From: Scytalidium lignicola
Lineage: Eukaryota; Ascomycota; Leotiomycetes
Length of the DNA: 23,965 nucleotides
Assembly: GCA_002812745.2 (NCBI GenBank)
Contig: NCSJ02000485.1
Coordinates: 1-23,965 of the forward strand
Reading direction: 5' to 3'
Part shown: in pieces, positions 10,241-21,004 of the stretch
Position numbering within the stretch: position 1 is the stretch's first letter
Layout: the number at the start of each line of letters is the position of its first letter
Notes under the pieces: generated by a model
Database searches by the model: none
What the model saw: only the letters and a program-made list of their open reading frames with translations
What the model was told of the DNA's origin: nothing
Position numbers and translations under genes: made by a program

Positions 10241-11066
10241 TTATCTCAGACTACGACCTTTTGCTGCTCTTGCGAGACCACTCGCACGGGTCCCTCTTAC
10301 CTCTCCCCGGGCCGCACCACCGCGACTTGATGGCCCCATTCCTCCGCGAGTAGCCGTGGCTTTCCTTGATGAAGGAGCAGGAGTTGAGAACTTAGACGTA
10401 GCTTTTGAAGAGGGAGGGTTCTCGACGAATGATGTGTCGGTAGTCCTAAAGAACAGTGCTACGTTAGTAATAAGGATAGCAGCTATCACAGAGATTGTGC
10501 GGACTTACATAAAGGTAGTTTCGGAATCGAACTCTCCCTGCGATTTCTCTAGATTCAATGATTTATCTGTGTCAAGTGTCAGTGCATTGCGCCTGCCATC
10601 GCCATATGCTGGTCATTACTCAATTGCTCATCCTGTTGCTGTGCTCGACGAAATGAATCGGTAATAGGTGCCTTTTGTAGCGCATTAGCCAAGGCAGATC
10701 CGTAGGTCTCCAGAAGAGCTAGAAGATACTTGCCTCGGGAAAATCTACGCAAAATGCATTCATATTCATGCCGTACAGAAAAGCAGCAAAGTTCTCGCTG
10801 AACCTTGCCAAACTCTCGTGCATCAATTGAAGATGCATAAAATTGGCTTCCAGGTCTGCCATAGAGTCCGACAATTCAGCAAACTGTGGCTCGAAAGACT
10901 CAAGAGGAAAGTCTGAAGCCCCGCCCACACTAGCCTTGCCCAATTCACGTAATGAGGACCTGGAGGATGCCCGCAAAGGAGTTGTTGGGCGGGATGGAGG
11001 TCTCCGGGTCCCAGAGGCAGACCGTTTGCTGCTGCTTCCAGCTTGGGGAGTGGTAGAGGACGACAT
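10241..11066 (-). CDS. DAM1: DASH complex subunit Dam1, four exons with a GC-AG intron
   Basis: Minus-strand exons 11066-10734, 10671-10620, 10566-10509 and 10445-10241 give 215 residues. Dam1 is part of the fungal DASH ring that couples kinetochores to microtubule plus ends and is a target of Aurora/Ipl1 kinase. The conserved core is at residues 50-120: FEPQFAELSDSMADLEANFM, HESLARFSENFAAFLYGMNM and NAFCVDFPEAPITDSFRRAQ, the last spanning intron 1. A second family block, TTFMTTDTSFVENPPSS, spans intron 3. The tail is rich in Arg, Gly and Ser. Introns are 62, 53 and 63 bp. Intron 1 starts GCAAGT rather than GT: the GT two bases further in leads to an early stop with the only good acceptor (CAAAAG), whereas the GC donor keeps the family sequence. 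The start matches a Ser-rich N-terminus typical of the family. Diverges from the CSR1-like gene. Confidence 0.9.
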
Positions 11067-11610
11067 GTCGACGAGCGAACGCGATAATGGTTGTGGATGT
11101 TGTTGTAATGCGCACGCTTACAAGTACCTGACGCGACCCGATTCGGAATCCTGGCGGTGTGTGGATGTTTATCGGCACGTGACTGGAACCACCAGCAGAA
11201 ATTTATCTCAGCCCCGCGAGATCACTTGGATTGATCGCATTTCCGCTCGCGTGCCCAAGGCCGGCCGAACAGAAATCCGAAGCGCGATGGCTTGAATAAT
11301 GGTGGCCCAGACTTATCTTGAGAACATGGCCCATCTACAACATTCACCACCGCATATGACAAGGCTAAGAACGAAATGCCGTACTGATCTGTTGTGGCCG
11401 TTTAGTCCTGTTCACAGATCCGTACAGTAATACTACCGTAACCGTAAGGCTGGGACGGCTGCGTACCTTATTTCCGTCCCACCCAACTGCGTACTGTAAC
11501 TGTAAGGTTGTGGCGCTGTGGACAAGGGGCCGAGGATTCCGTCCAGCCCACTCAGGAGCCATTGTCCTTCCACTGTCCTAGGTACCTTCTGCACGCTGCT
11601 CTTGTAATAG
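11067..11610. promoter_or_regulatory. Divergent promoter of DAM1 and the CSR1-like gene
   Basis: About 540 bp with no supported gene. The half nearer CSR1 holds a composite repeat: two 16-bp direct repeats around an 8-bp inverted repeat (listed separately). Confidence 0.5.
11434..11507. repeat. Composite repeat: 16-bp direct repeats around an 8-bp hairpin
   Basis: TACCGTAACCGTAAGG (11434-11449) and TACTGTAACTGTAAGG (11492-11507) differ only by C to T at the same position of each internal half. Between them TGGGACGG (11451-11458) pairs with CCGTCCCA (11474-11481). A related TAC-GTAAC run occurs at 23517-23535. Confidence 0.7.
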
Positions 11611-13725
<2,115 letters not shown>

Positions 13726-13973
13726 AGTTATATAGTCTAGACATAGAGTTGTTACTTGGCTTAGTTTGTTGGCTTAGGATATGCATATGTAGCGAACTCA
13801 TAATTGATAAAAAGGTACGGAGGTACGTCTCGCCTTTTAGAATTAGAGCACATAGCAACTCGAATCGCAAAACTAGATATTATTCCGTGTAATATTATGC
13901 TGCTTAGTTTCCGACATCTCAAAAAGTATATCATATAGTTTTTCTAGTTCCTCTTCAAGCTAATGATGTATAT
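13726..13973. other. Short spacer between convergent CSR1-like and HNT1 genes
   Basis: About 250 bp of AT-rich sequence serving as the 3' ends of both genes. It carries the AAAGGTACGGAGGTACG element at 13811-13827. No coding region is seen. Confidence 0.6.
13811..13827. repeat. Second copy of the GGTACG element (AAAGGTACGGAGGTACG)
   Basis: Sixteen of 17 bases match the copy at 5472-5488, on the same strand, in the short spacer between two convergent genes. Confidence 0.6.
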
Positions 13974-14658
13974 CTACATCTTCGACTTAATTTCCTCAAA
14001 AAGAGTCTTGAGTTTGTCCATGTCCGTTTTCTGCTGCGGCCAGCCTACCTGCAGACCTTCTTCGACATTCGGCTTTGGAATCTATTGCATTTTATGAATC
14101 TCCATAATGAATTTATCATGTTTAAGTACATACCATGTGGAAGTGAACCTATTATCAGACAGTTAGAGAGCCCATTTGACAATCGTATTGAGACTCAAGA
14201 GGTACTTACGTGCCCAACTTCTTGGTGTGCAAGTTTGCCGTTGTTCTGGAGAACATTGTAATTTTCTGCTCCTGTTGCTTTGACCAGCTTCTTCACCACT
14301 GGCTACAAAACCTCAGTAATGCCGATTGAGGGACAAAAATCCAAAGCTTGAAGGGGCCGTACCAGGATCTCAGTCAGATGATCGTCAGGGATATCGATCA
14401 ACTTCTCTCCGTGATATTTTGGAATTACCAACTAAGAATATGTTATAAACTGGGGCTCTTGGAATGAGATGGGGAGTTCATACGGCGTGACCTTTGCTGA
14501 GAGGCTGTATATCTAAGAAGGCAAATACTTTGTCACTCTCGAAGAGCTTGAAGGATGGGATATCTCCTGTAGAGTTTGGTCAATTGGAAGAAGTATCCCT
14601 ACTGGGTTAAACACAGTTCCATACCTTTAATTATCTTGCAGAATATACAGGCAGCCAT
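13974..14658 (-). CDS. HNT1: HIT-family adenosine 5'-monophosphoramidase Hnt1, six exons including a 15-nt microexon
   Basis: Minus-strand exons 14658-14625, 14566-14484, 14431-14363, 14302-14210, 14148-14134 and 14081-13974 give 133 residues. Hnt1 hydrolyses AMP-lysine and similar phosphoramidates. The sequence follows yeast Hnt1 closely: AACIFCKIIKGDIPSFKLFE at the start, AFLDIQPLSKGHALVIPKYH, YNVLQNNGKLAHQEVGH, then the HIT triad HVHFH (about H93, H95, H97) and the end block VGWPQQKTDMDKL. The triad is spread over two exons: the first histidine ends exon 4, and exon 5 is only 15 nt, coding VHFHM, between introns of 61 and 52 bp. All five introns are GT..AG, 52-61 bp. The yeast protein has an N-terminal extension that is absent here. 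Diverges from MOG1 across about 1.1 kb. Confidence 0.93.
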
Positions 14659-15790
14659 TTTAAATATGATATGAAGTTAGAACTTGATCCAAATAACTAG
14701 CTGATCTGTCGATTGCGGGGGTTGTAATTCTTCTGTATCGGATGAATCTCGGCAATATTGCTCCATGTTCCTAACCACGTGAAGCCGCTCCAAACTCACT
14801 AGACCTTCTATCCGATGATCTCTTAACCTTCTCACAACTTTCATGCGATGACAAAACCTCTGTGATGTCAGGAGGGACCAGAAAATAGTATTGCAACGAA
14901 GATCTAACTTTTATAAACAGGTAAATACTCTCGAGATGCATTCTAGTATCATCAAATTTCTAAATTCTAGATGGGTTTCCTACTTTCAACACATTGAGAG
15001 TAATTTATCATAGTGGATGAGTGCAGAGGGAGGGCTGGCTGACAGATCATGTGATTTAAAAAACTGGGCAGGTTTGGAGGATAGGTTTATAAATTAAAAT
15101 AAGACCTTTTAAAGTTGGGGCTTCGGACAGGAAAATTGAACTTGCCACTTGCCTTTTACCAGTAGCAAACGGTTCTTGCCGACATAGCTCCTTTACCAAT
15201 TTTTCACACTACCTCTGAGTTTCTTCAGATAATCATTCTTTTTTGGGATCTATATACAATANTTTTTAAGCGTTTTACTTTCATTTCTGGATTTTCNTTT
15301 TACTTTTTTTANTTTTTTTAGATCCTCGCTCGGCTAAATAAACGAGGTCTTTACCTTTGTTGATCTTCACTTCAACTAGGTTCAGTCTAATCAAAGCTTT
15401 TACAAACTGCAGCCTAAGGTTTTTATCTATAACTACAGTAAGAATTTAACAATCTCAAAGGGGGAGCTAATATCTGCTTAGAAATGGTCCATAACTACCT
15501 CACAGAGTTAGCTAATGTTTACTACGTTTCGATGGCTTGTTCTCCTTGTAGCTTTTGCTTAGGGACATTCCTATTCAACTATCATTGAATTGCATCATTG
15601 ATTGATATCATCTCAAAACCTTGATATTCAGGCACAAATAAACACAATGAGCTACAACAACTCCGCCGCAGTGAAATTGATCCAGAGGTAAGGCGACGTC
15701 ATTTTCGTAACTACCTATAATCTCTGTTTCGGAGACCGAGCCAGAGCCAAAACCCCAAGATACCCAAACCACCAAGAGCGCTCATTTAAG
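14659..15790. promoter_or_regulatory. AT-rich divergent spacer between HNT1 and MOG1, with unresolved bases
   Basis: About 1.1 kb with no recognisable protein. T-rich stretches between 15230 and 15330 contain single N bases at 15262, 15297 and 15312, so run lengths there are uncertain. It must hold both promoters. A short ATG frame at 15647-15691 near the MOG1 end is listed separately. Confidence 0.5.
15647..15691 (+). other. 14-codon upstream open frame, or a spliced N-terminal exon, of MOG1
   Basis: ATG to TAA codes MSYNNSAAVKLIQR. Its end overlaps a good donor (GTAAGG at 15688). Removing a 57-bp intron 15688-15744 (ending CCAG) joins it in frame to the MOG1 start, which would add 29 residues. 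It is therefore either an upstream ORF in the leader or the real first exon. Confidence 0.4.
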
Positions 15791-16499
15791 ATGGCAACAT
15801 ACACCAGCACCCCGCTCTTTGGCGGGGCACTTATCGTGGACCTGCCATCCAACTTTGCAGATGTCAGGTAGGGAATATCTCGCGCAAAATCGCGGGCTCA
15901 GTTAACTGCTTCAGTAATATACGGCAAGTCCCGAATAACCAGGAGGTTTTCCTTGATAAGGATGGATTTACTAGCATAATTTTCGACATTACAGAACGAG
16001 TTGGGGTACCAGGCAGCGGGGCAGCTATTGATGGTGCCGCTCTGACCACTCATCTTGAGGATATAGTTGATTCGGACATCGATACTGTCAAAGTTTGGAG
16101 CACTACAAATACTGTATTCTCAAAACTGCCGTAAGTTAGTTCTTTATATTCATTATTAACTAGTTCCTTCTCACAAATTGCATGCTCATCTTATCGTTTA
16201 GTGAGGGGACGCCTGCATACACTCTTATAGCTACTCAGACCCCTCCTCCAAATCCAGAATCTCGCAATTCATCACCTGACTTTACAGCTATTGTTTTGAA
16301 CTTGATTAGATTAGAAAATGAATCTACGGATATCGTGATCTCAATCAATGTCCCTCATATCAAAGGGGAGTATACCGAAGAGGAAGTCGATTTACAACTG
16401 GGGAAACAGGGAAAATTGATTGAGGGTGCAGTGGAGTATGCCGCCAGGATCTGGGAGACATTTAAGATTAAAGATTGGGGTCTATTCAAAGAAGTATAG
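15791..16499 (+). CDS. MOG1: Ran GTPase-binding nuclear transport factor Mog1, three exons
   Basis: Exons 15791-15867, 15915-16130 and 16202-16499 give 196 residues; yeast Mog1 has 218. Mog1 binds Ran and promotes nucleotide release, acting in nuclear import. Family landmarks: TPLFGGALIVDLPSNFADVS at the start, then RQVPNNQEVFLD across intron 1 (matching the REVPDTQEVYV type block of yeast Mog1), and STDIVISINVPHIKGEYTEE near the C-terminus. Introns are 47 and 71 bp with TTAAC-type branch sites. The ATG at 15791 starts the usual short N-terminus, but the frame is open upstream and a spliced upstream ATG at 15647 could extend it. It converges on the SprT-type gene with 190 bp between stops. 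Confidence 0.9.
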
Positions 16500-16689
16500 A
16501 TAGCAGCTCTCTACTATAAGGCTGACACATATAAGTGTTTTGTACTCCTGAGATAAGCATTACACGAACATGTAACACAAAACTGGGCTGGTCAGACAGA
16601 TGGAGGAGCATATGATTATGGATTGTTATTCCTCCTCTTGGGGGCAACAAGCTAAGACTTCTGAGATTTATTACGAAGGGGGCATCTAT

Positions 16690-18837
16690 TTACTCTGTCA
16701 AATCTGCAATATCTAGGAATTCAAGCCTCCTTCGAACAGATACCGGCAATTGGTTTGTAGTCACATCTGTGGTGTTGGCTTTCTCTTCCCTAAGTTTTGA
16801 TGCCTTGTAGTCCTGATACCTCTTGCCAATTATTCCCATGATATCTTTCTGTGGGCTTCCGGGGAACTCCTCTCTGATTTTCTTCATGTTGTCCTTGACA
16901 AACTTTTGGTACTCGCCAACTTTGCCATCTCCACTTCTTGGAACTGGTTTTGTCTGTAGTAGTTGGCTCTTGCACACTCCACACCTATGCCTCGCTGGAT
17001 CAATACTCTTAGAGTGACGCTTATACTCAAGGTTGCAGGACGTGCATTCCCAGATATATTTGTACTCAATAGTGTATGAATGCTTTGTAGTAACCGTGAC
17101 ACCCCTATTTCCAAAATGTCGACCGCACTTAGCTCCCCAGCTCTTGAACTCCTTGCCATGGGGGTTGTTTTTTACATTGCTAACCATAAAAGTAGCGAGA
17201 TGACAGAATTCGTGAGCCATAACGTTAAGGAGTCTATCTTCATCATTAATGATCTTTTCGGCGAGCTCGATACTTGCGTGGTGACGATATTTTGGTGCCG
17301 GAGCTATATCACTTAAACCAAGCGTAGAAGCTTGCACTACTTCACGCCTCCAGTTTGCTCTTCCGGCAGTTGTCTGCAGCGTCTTGCTCCAAATTATTTT
17401 CACTCCTCCAGTTGTCGCGGTGATATTCGCAATTTGCCCATCCGTAATCGTTTTGTCAAGTTCGATAAGGAAAGACTCAGCGATCCCTTGTTTTCGCTCG
17501 GAGAACTCTTTCTTCATTGCTCGAAAACTATGGTCTTGTGTTATTCTGCCTTTGCTTGGCGAGAAAAGAAGATGTTCATCCAAGATTTCTCTGTCAAATA
17601 CAGTCGATTTGGGTTTAGGCATCTTTCGCGGAGAATACTCGTCATTCCATTCATTAACGGCCTCTTGACTCCAGAAACTTCCCATGCCTGGCCGGTGAGG
17701 AGGTAGAGGTATCCGCGGCGTCTTCTTTGGTGATATTAAGCTTCCATTTTTTCTCGGTGGACTTTGCGGGGGAGTTTTAACATAGGTTCCTTTGACTTGC
17801 TGTTTTGTACCTTCTAGTTCCTTCCTGAAATCATCCTCAATACACTGTTTCTCGCCCAAACAAAAGGATTCTTCAATAGGTCTGTTCGTAGTATCATTGT
17901 CGACCTGCTTCTTACCCAAACCTCCAAGGGACAACTTCATCATCTGGGGTCCTAATTCATCCGAATCTGAAGACTGACTCCTTAGTCTTCTACCTCTGAC
18001 AAGCCTCCTTCTGGGTCTCGGGGTTGGAATTGAAGAATCAGAATCATCCTCTTGGCATGAACTATCGTTTACAATAAAATCAGACAGTCCATCCGATTCT
18101 TGATGCATGTCGTCTTCATCTGATTCTAAACCTGTATACTCCCTCCCTTGTTCTTTGGTTTCTGTGGACTTTTCATTCTTTTCTTCTTTTTTCGATCCAG
18201 GCTGAAGTGTTTTAATAACATCTTCAGTTTCGGATGGAATTTCACTACTAGGAGGCCTTAAGGATCTATCAACGTCTTGATTTGAGTTTTCTTGATCTTC
18301 CTCATCTGGTCCTGCATCGATTTCTTTGGATGACCTCTTATGGGCAATAGGCACTAGTAGTTGATGGGAATAACGATCCAGATTCTCTTTATTTGAACCC
18401 AGCCCCTCATCGGCTCGTATTGTAATATTGCTTTTAGGTGTATCCATCACCACTTGCTTCTTTTCTTTTGATCTCGTTGTTGGTTTTGGCCTACTAACTG
18501 ACAACCCAAATGTTGCGGAACTGGAGCCTGTGCTGCCAATGGGTCGTAGCAGCGGGTTATCTGTCTTCTTGTTAAGTATCCTCCTCTTCAATTTTGTCTT
18601 CATCGATGATTGATATTTAATTGCGTCTTCCGTCTCCTTCTCTTCTCTTCCCTCATCAGACTCATTTTCAAGGCCATTAGATTCCGCCGATGGAACCGAG
18701 ACAGGCTGGATATCTCTTGTTGCTATCCCCCTTGACCGAGTTGTAGCCTTGGCCATCGCCAATTCTCCCGGTGTCTGCGCAATCTTCCGAAGCCTAGAAA
18801 GGTCATCGCCGGAGCTTGTTATAGCAATTCTTGCCAT
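16690..18837 (-). CDS. GCNA/ACRC-type SprT-domain metalloprotease, single exon
   Basis: An uninterrupted 715-residue frame. The first 440 or so residues are low-complexity, Ser/Glu/Asp/Lys-rich and probably disordered; they include the acidic block LSDFIVNDSSCQEDDSDSS, which resembles a SUMO-interaction motif. The SprT domain follows, with the zinc site in NVMAHEFCHLATF (H542, E543, H546) and a third ligand probably in NNPHGKEFKSWG (about H560). Next is a zinc ribbon of two CxxC pairs (WECTSCN, about 598/601; HRCGVCKS, about 619/622). The end (about 642-686: VKDNMKKIREEFPGSPQKDI) looks like an HMG-box-type helix pair, as in many fungal members. Animal GCNA proteins act in DNA-protein crosslink repair and genome stability; that role is inferred here. 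Lack of introns is unusual beside its intron-rich neighbours. Confidence 0.9.
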   Translation of the reverse strand: MARIAITSSGDDLSRLRKIAQTPGELAMAKATTRSRGIATRDIQPVSVPSAESNGLENESDEGREEKETEDAIKYQSSMKTKLKRRILNKKTDNPLLRPIGSTGSSSATFGLSVSRPKPTTRSKEKKQVVMDTPKSNITIRADEGLGSNKENLDRYSHQLLVPIAHKRSSKEIDAGPDEEDQENSNQDVDRSLRPPSSEIPSETEDVIKTLQPGSKKEEKNEKSTETKEQGREYTGLESDEDDMHQESDGLSDFIVNDSSCQEDDSDSSIPTPRPRRRLVRGRRLRSQSSDSDELGPQMMKLSLGGLGKKQVDNDTTNRPIEESFCLGEKQCIEDDFRKELEGTKQQVKGTYVKTPPQSPPRKNGSLISPKKTPRIPLPPHRPGMGSFWSQEAVNEWNDEYSPRKMPKPKSTVFDREILDEHLLFSPSKGRITQDHSFRAMKKEFSERKQGIAESFLIELDKTITDGQIANITATTGGVKIIWSKTLQTTAGRANWRREVVQASTLGLSDIAPAPKYRHHASIELAEKIINDEDRLLNVMAHEFCHLATFMVSNVKNNPHGKEFKSWGAKCGRHFGNRGVTVTTKHSYTIEYKYIWECTSCNLEYKRHSKSIDPARHRCGVCKSQLLQTKPVPRSGDGKVGEYQKFVKDNMKKIREEFPGSPQKDIMGIIGKRYQDYKASKLREEKANTTDVTTNQLPVSVRRRLEFLDIADLTE

Positions 18838-19260
18838 ATCTGGTGGTTCTGTACATTGTTGGTTGAATCATGCATGGAGAAATGGTGGGATTCATTTGTC
18901 GATAAAGTTGGTTGTCACAGCAACCACACCGCCCAAGGACTTAATAAAGGCCTCTACTCTTCAAGACACTACACAGTTCAGCATTAAATTTAAAAAAAGT
19001 CTAGTATGTTTGATATCTTCCACAGGAGATCTAATTAGTAGCCATGCTAATTTGCATGTTAGATAGGGTATGACGTTTGGGAGAGTGTTTTATTTAGGGA
19101 CGTTTAAAACAATTAATTTGTATTTATGCTACTCTTGAATAATTGGTTATGAATGCCTCCAAGTCATGGGCATAGCAAAGCCACCTAAGGGGGCTGTTCC
19201 AACTTAAGCTTGCGAATATTCTCCATCCATAACAGATTGACCCTGGCCGTAGTAAGGAGA
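18838..19260. other. Spacer between the SprT-type gene and the GH72 gene
   Basis: About 420 AT-rich bases on the promoter side of the SprT-type gene and the 3' side of the GH72 gene (both minus strand). No coding region or clear motif is seen. Confidence 0.55.
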
Positions 19261-21004
19261 CTAGAAGAATTTAAAGGTTATGCCTGCTATCATGCTGATA
19301 GCACGTGGTGCGGATGATAATAGCCACAGAAACCTCTTTCTATGCCCAGGAATAATTATGGCACTCGCAGCACTCTTTTTATTGGAGCCGGCAAAAGAGA
19401 ATGGTGGACAGTTGAATGATCCAGTAATTGTTGCCATACTGGTGACAGTTCCAGTCCCCTTAGGACCTGCCTCATTCAAAATAGAAGAACAACCACATGG
19501 GACCGAAGGAGACTTTATACGTGCATTTCTGTTGAAGTCGCAGGCCGATGCTGCTTTCCCCCGGGCTTTGTAATACTGGTCAAAAGCGAAAGAAAGCTTC
19601 TGAGAAGGCTGGCACATCGAATAGGCGCCATATGATCCAGAGCTAGCATTTGTGGCGATTCCAGCGCACGCATTACTATCTAGACCACACACGGTACCAA
19701 ATAACGTTGCAATATCGTCCCCAGATAAATCTGGAGCGGAAACACACGAGAGCGATGATATCATACATTTGCAAAGGTCTATATTGGCTGTCGGCGGGAG
19801 CGTGCTAGCAGCTGCCCAATCTTGATTGACCGTAGGACAAGCTTGAGGAGAGGTGTCGGTGATAGTATAGTCTACCAAGGGAGTAGAGGTTGAAGTAGCC
19901 AGTGCCAACTGCTTGGAGAGAGCAGTAAAATCAGGAAGTTTGCTAGCAACACCCCCAGCAACCGAAACAAGGCCTACGGTAGTGTTAGGAGACAAGTGTA
20001 AGACATTACTGGAAACCCAACGAACATACCATAGTTATTAGCCTCCTGGAAGTACATATAGACGATGCCTCCAGACCATACACCTGTCATATTGACGCCG
20101 TATATTGCCTGTACCTCGGTAAATGGACGTGGCATGGCCGTGTTGCAACCATATTCGGCGAAAAAGACTGGGATAGAATAATTTGCAAACTCCTCAGTCC
20201 GTTTGTCATATCCTGAGGTGGTATAGGAGGAGTAGCCACACCATGAATAAATATTATACCCCCAGAAATCAACAGCGCTTGCATAATCCCCACAGTTGAA
20301 GTAATGGGCGAGTTCAGTACGGATCAAGGCATCGTCATTAGTGGCATAGCCAACCCCTATAGGTCTGTAACCCCGAGCTTTGATGTATGCCTTCATATCA
20401 CGGACGGCGGCTTTCACGAAGGCGCTGGCGTTGGTGTTGTTGACCTGGTTGGTAACCTCGTTGCCGGCAAAGAATCCGAGCACATTACTATAACTAGCCA
20501 TGGCATCAATAACTGAAGCATAGGAATTGAATAGATCAGTGGTCCATTCGGGGCTATCGCGGTTGATTGACGAGGATGGATTAGACAGATCTTGAATGAG
20601 ATAGATGCCAGCATCCTGTAGCATCCTCATGCATGCAGAGTGATCCAACGATGCATTAATGGCGTAGACACGTATAGCATTTGTTCCAAGCTCCTTCAAA
20701 ATAGGGACGTCTCGCTGACAGCCAGCTACATCTGCCAGAGGATCTACAAATGTCGATATGCTTGATGTGTCATGCTGGCTAACATCTTGCTGGTATGCAA
20801 CACCCCGGATGAAGAATTGTGTACCATTTTCAAAAAAGAAGTGAGAACCCTGGTACACCATAAGCTACCTCAATGGCGAAAACTGAGAGAAAAGAAGCCT
20901 ACTTTAATAATGATGGGAGGAAGATCTGCACTTGCAGGTGTAATTAAGAGAGCACAGCTGAGAGCAGCTGTAGCAACGACTGAAACTATTCTGGATGATT
21001 TCAT
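19261..21004 (-). CDS. GH72 1,3-beta-glucanosyltransferase with CBM43 (X8) domain (Gas/Gel family), three exons
   Basis: Minus-strand exons 21004-20903, 20849-20030 and 19973-19261 give 544 residues. The enzyme cuts and rejoins beta-1,3-glucan chains at the cell surface during wall growth. Residues 1-26 form a signal peptide ([20 protein letters not shown], then ITPASA). The GH72 domain has both catalytic acids, in FFAGNEVTN (about E165) and VFFAEYGCN (about E266), plus [12 protein letters not shown] and the [12 protein letters not shown] block. A cysteine-rich CBM43/X8 domain follows at about 365-460 ([30 protein letters not shown]). Introns are 53 and 56 bp; the first exon is found from its donor GTAGGC and restores the family block [14 protein letters not shown]. 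The C-terminus has a hydrophobic end ([17 protein letters not shown] then ITFKFF) preceded by HRKR, so GPI anchoring is likely but the signal is not canonical. Yeast Gas1/Gas2 and Aspergillus Gel3/Gel4 share this domain order. Confidence 0.92.

Noticed and set aside
10119..10664. 181-codon plus-strand frame over DAM1
   Set aside because: It runs across DAM1 exons and introns on the opposite strand; DAM1 is supported by clear family blocks.
11434..11507. RIP (repeat-induced point mutation) as the source of C/T differences between the two 16-bp repeats
   Set aside because: The changes are at CpC/CpG positions rather than the CpA context of RIP, and the repeats are far too short.
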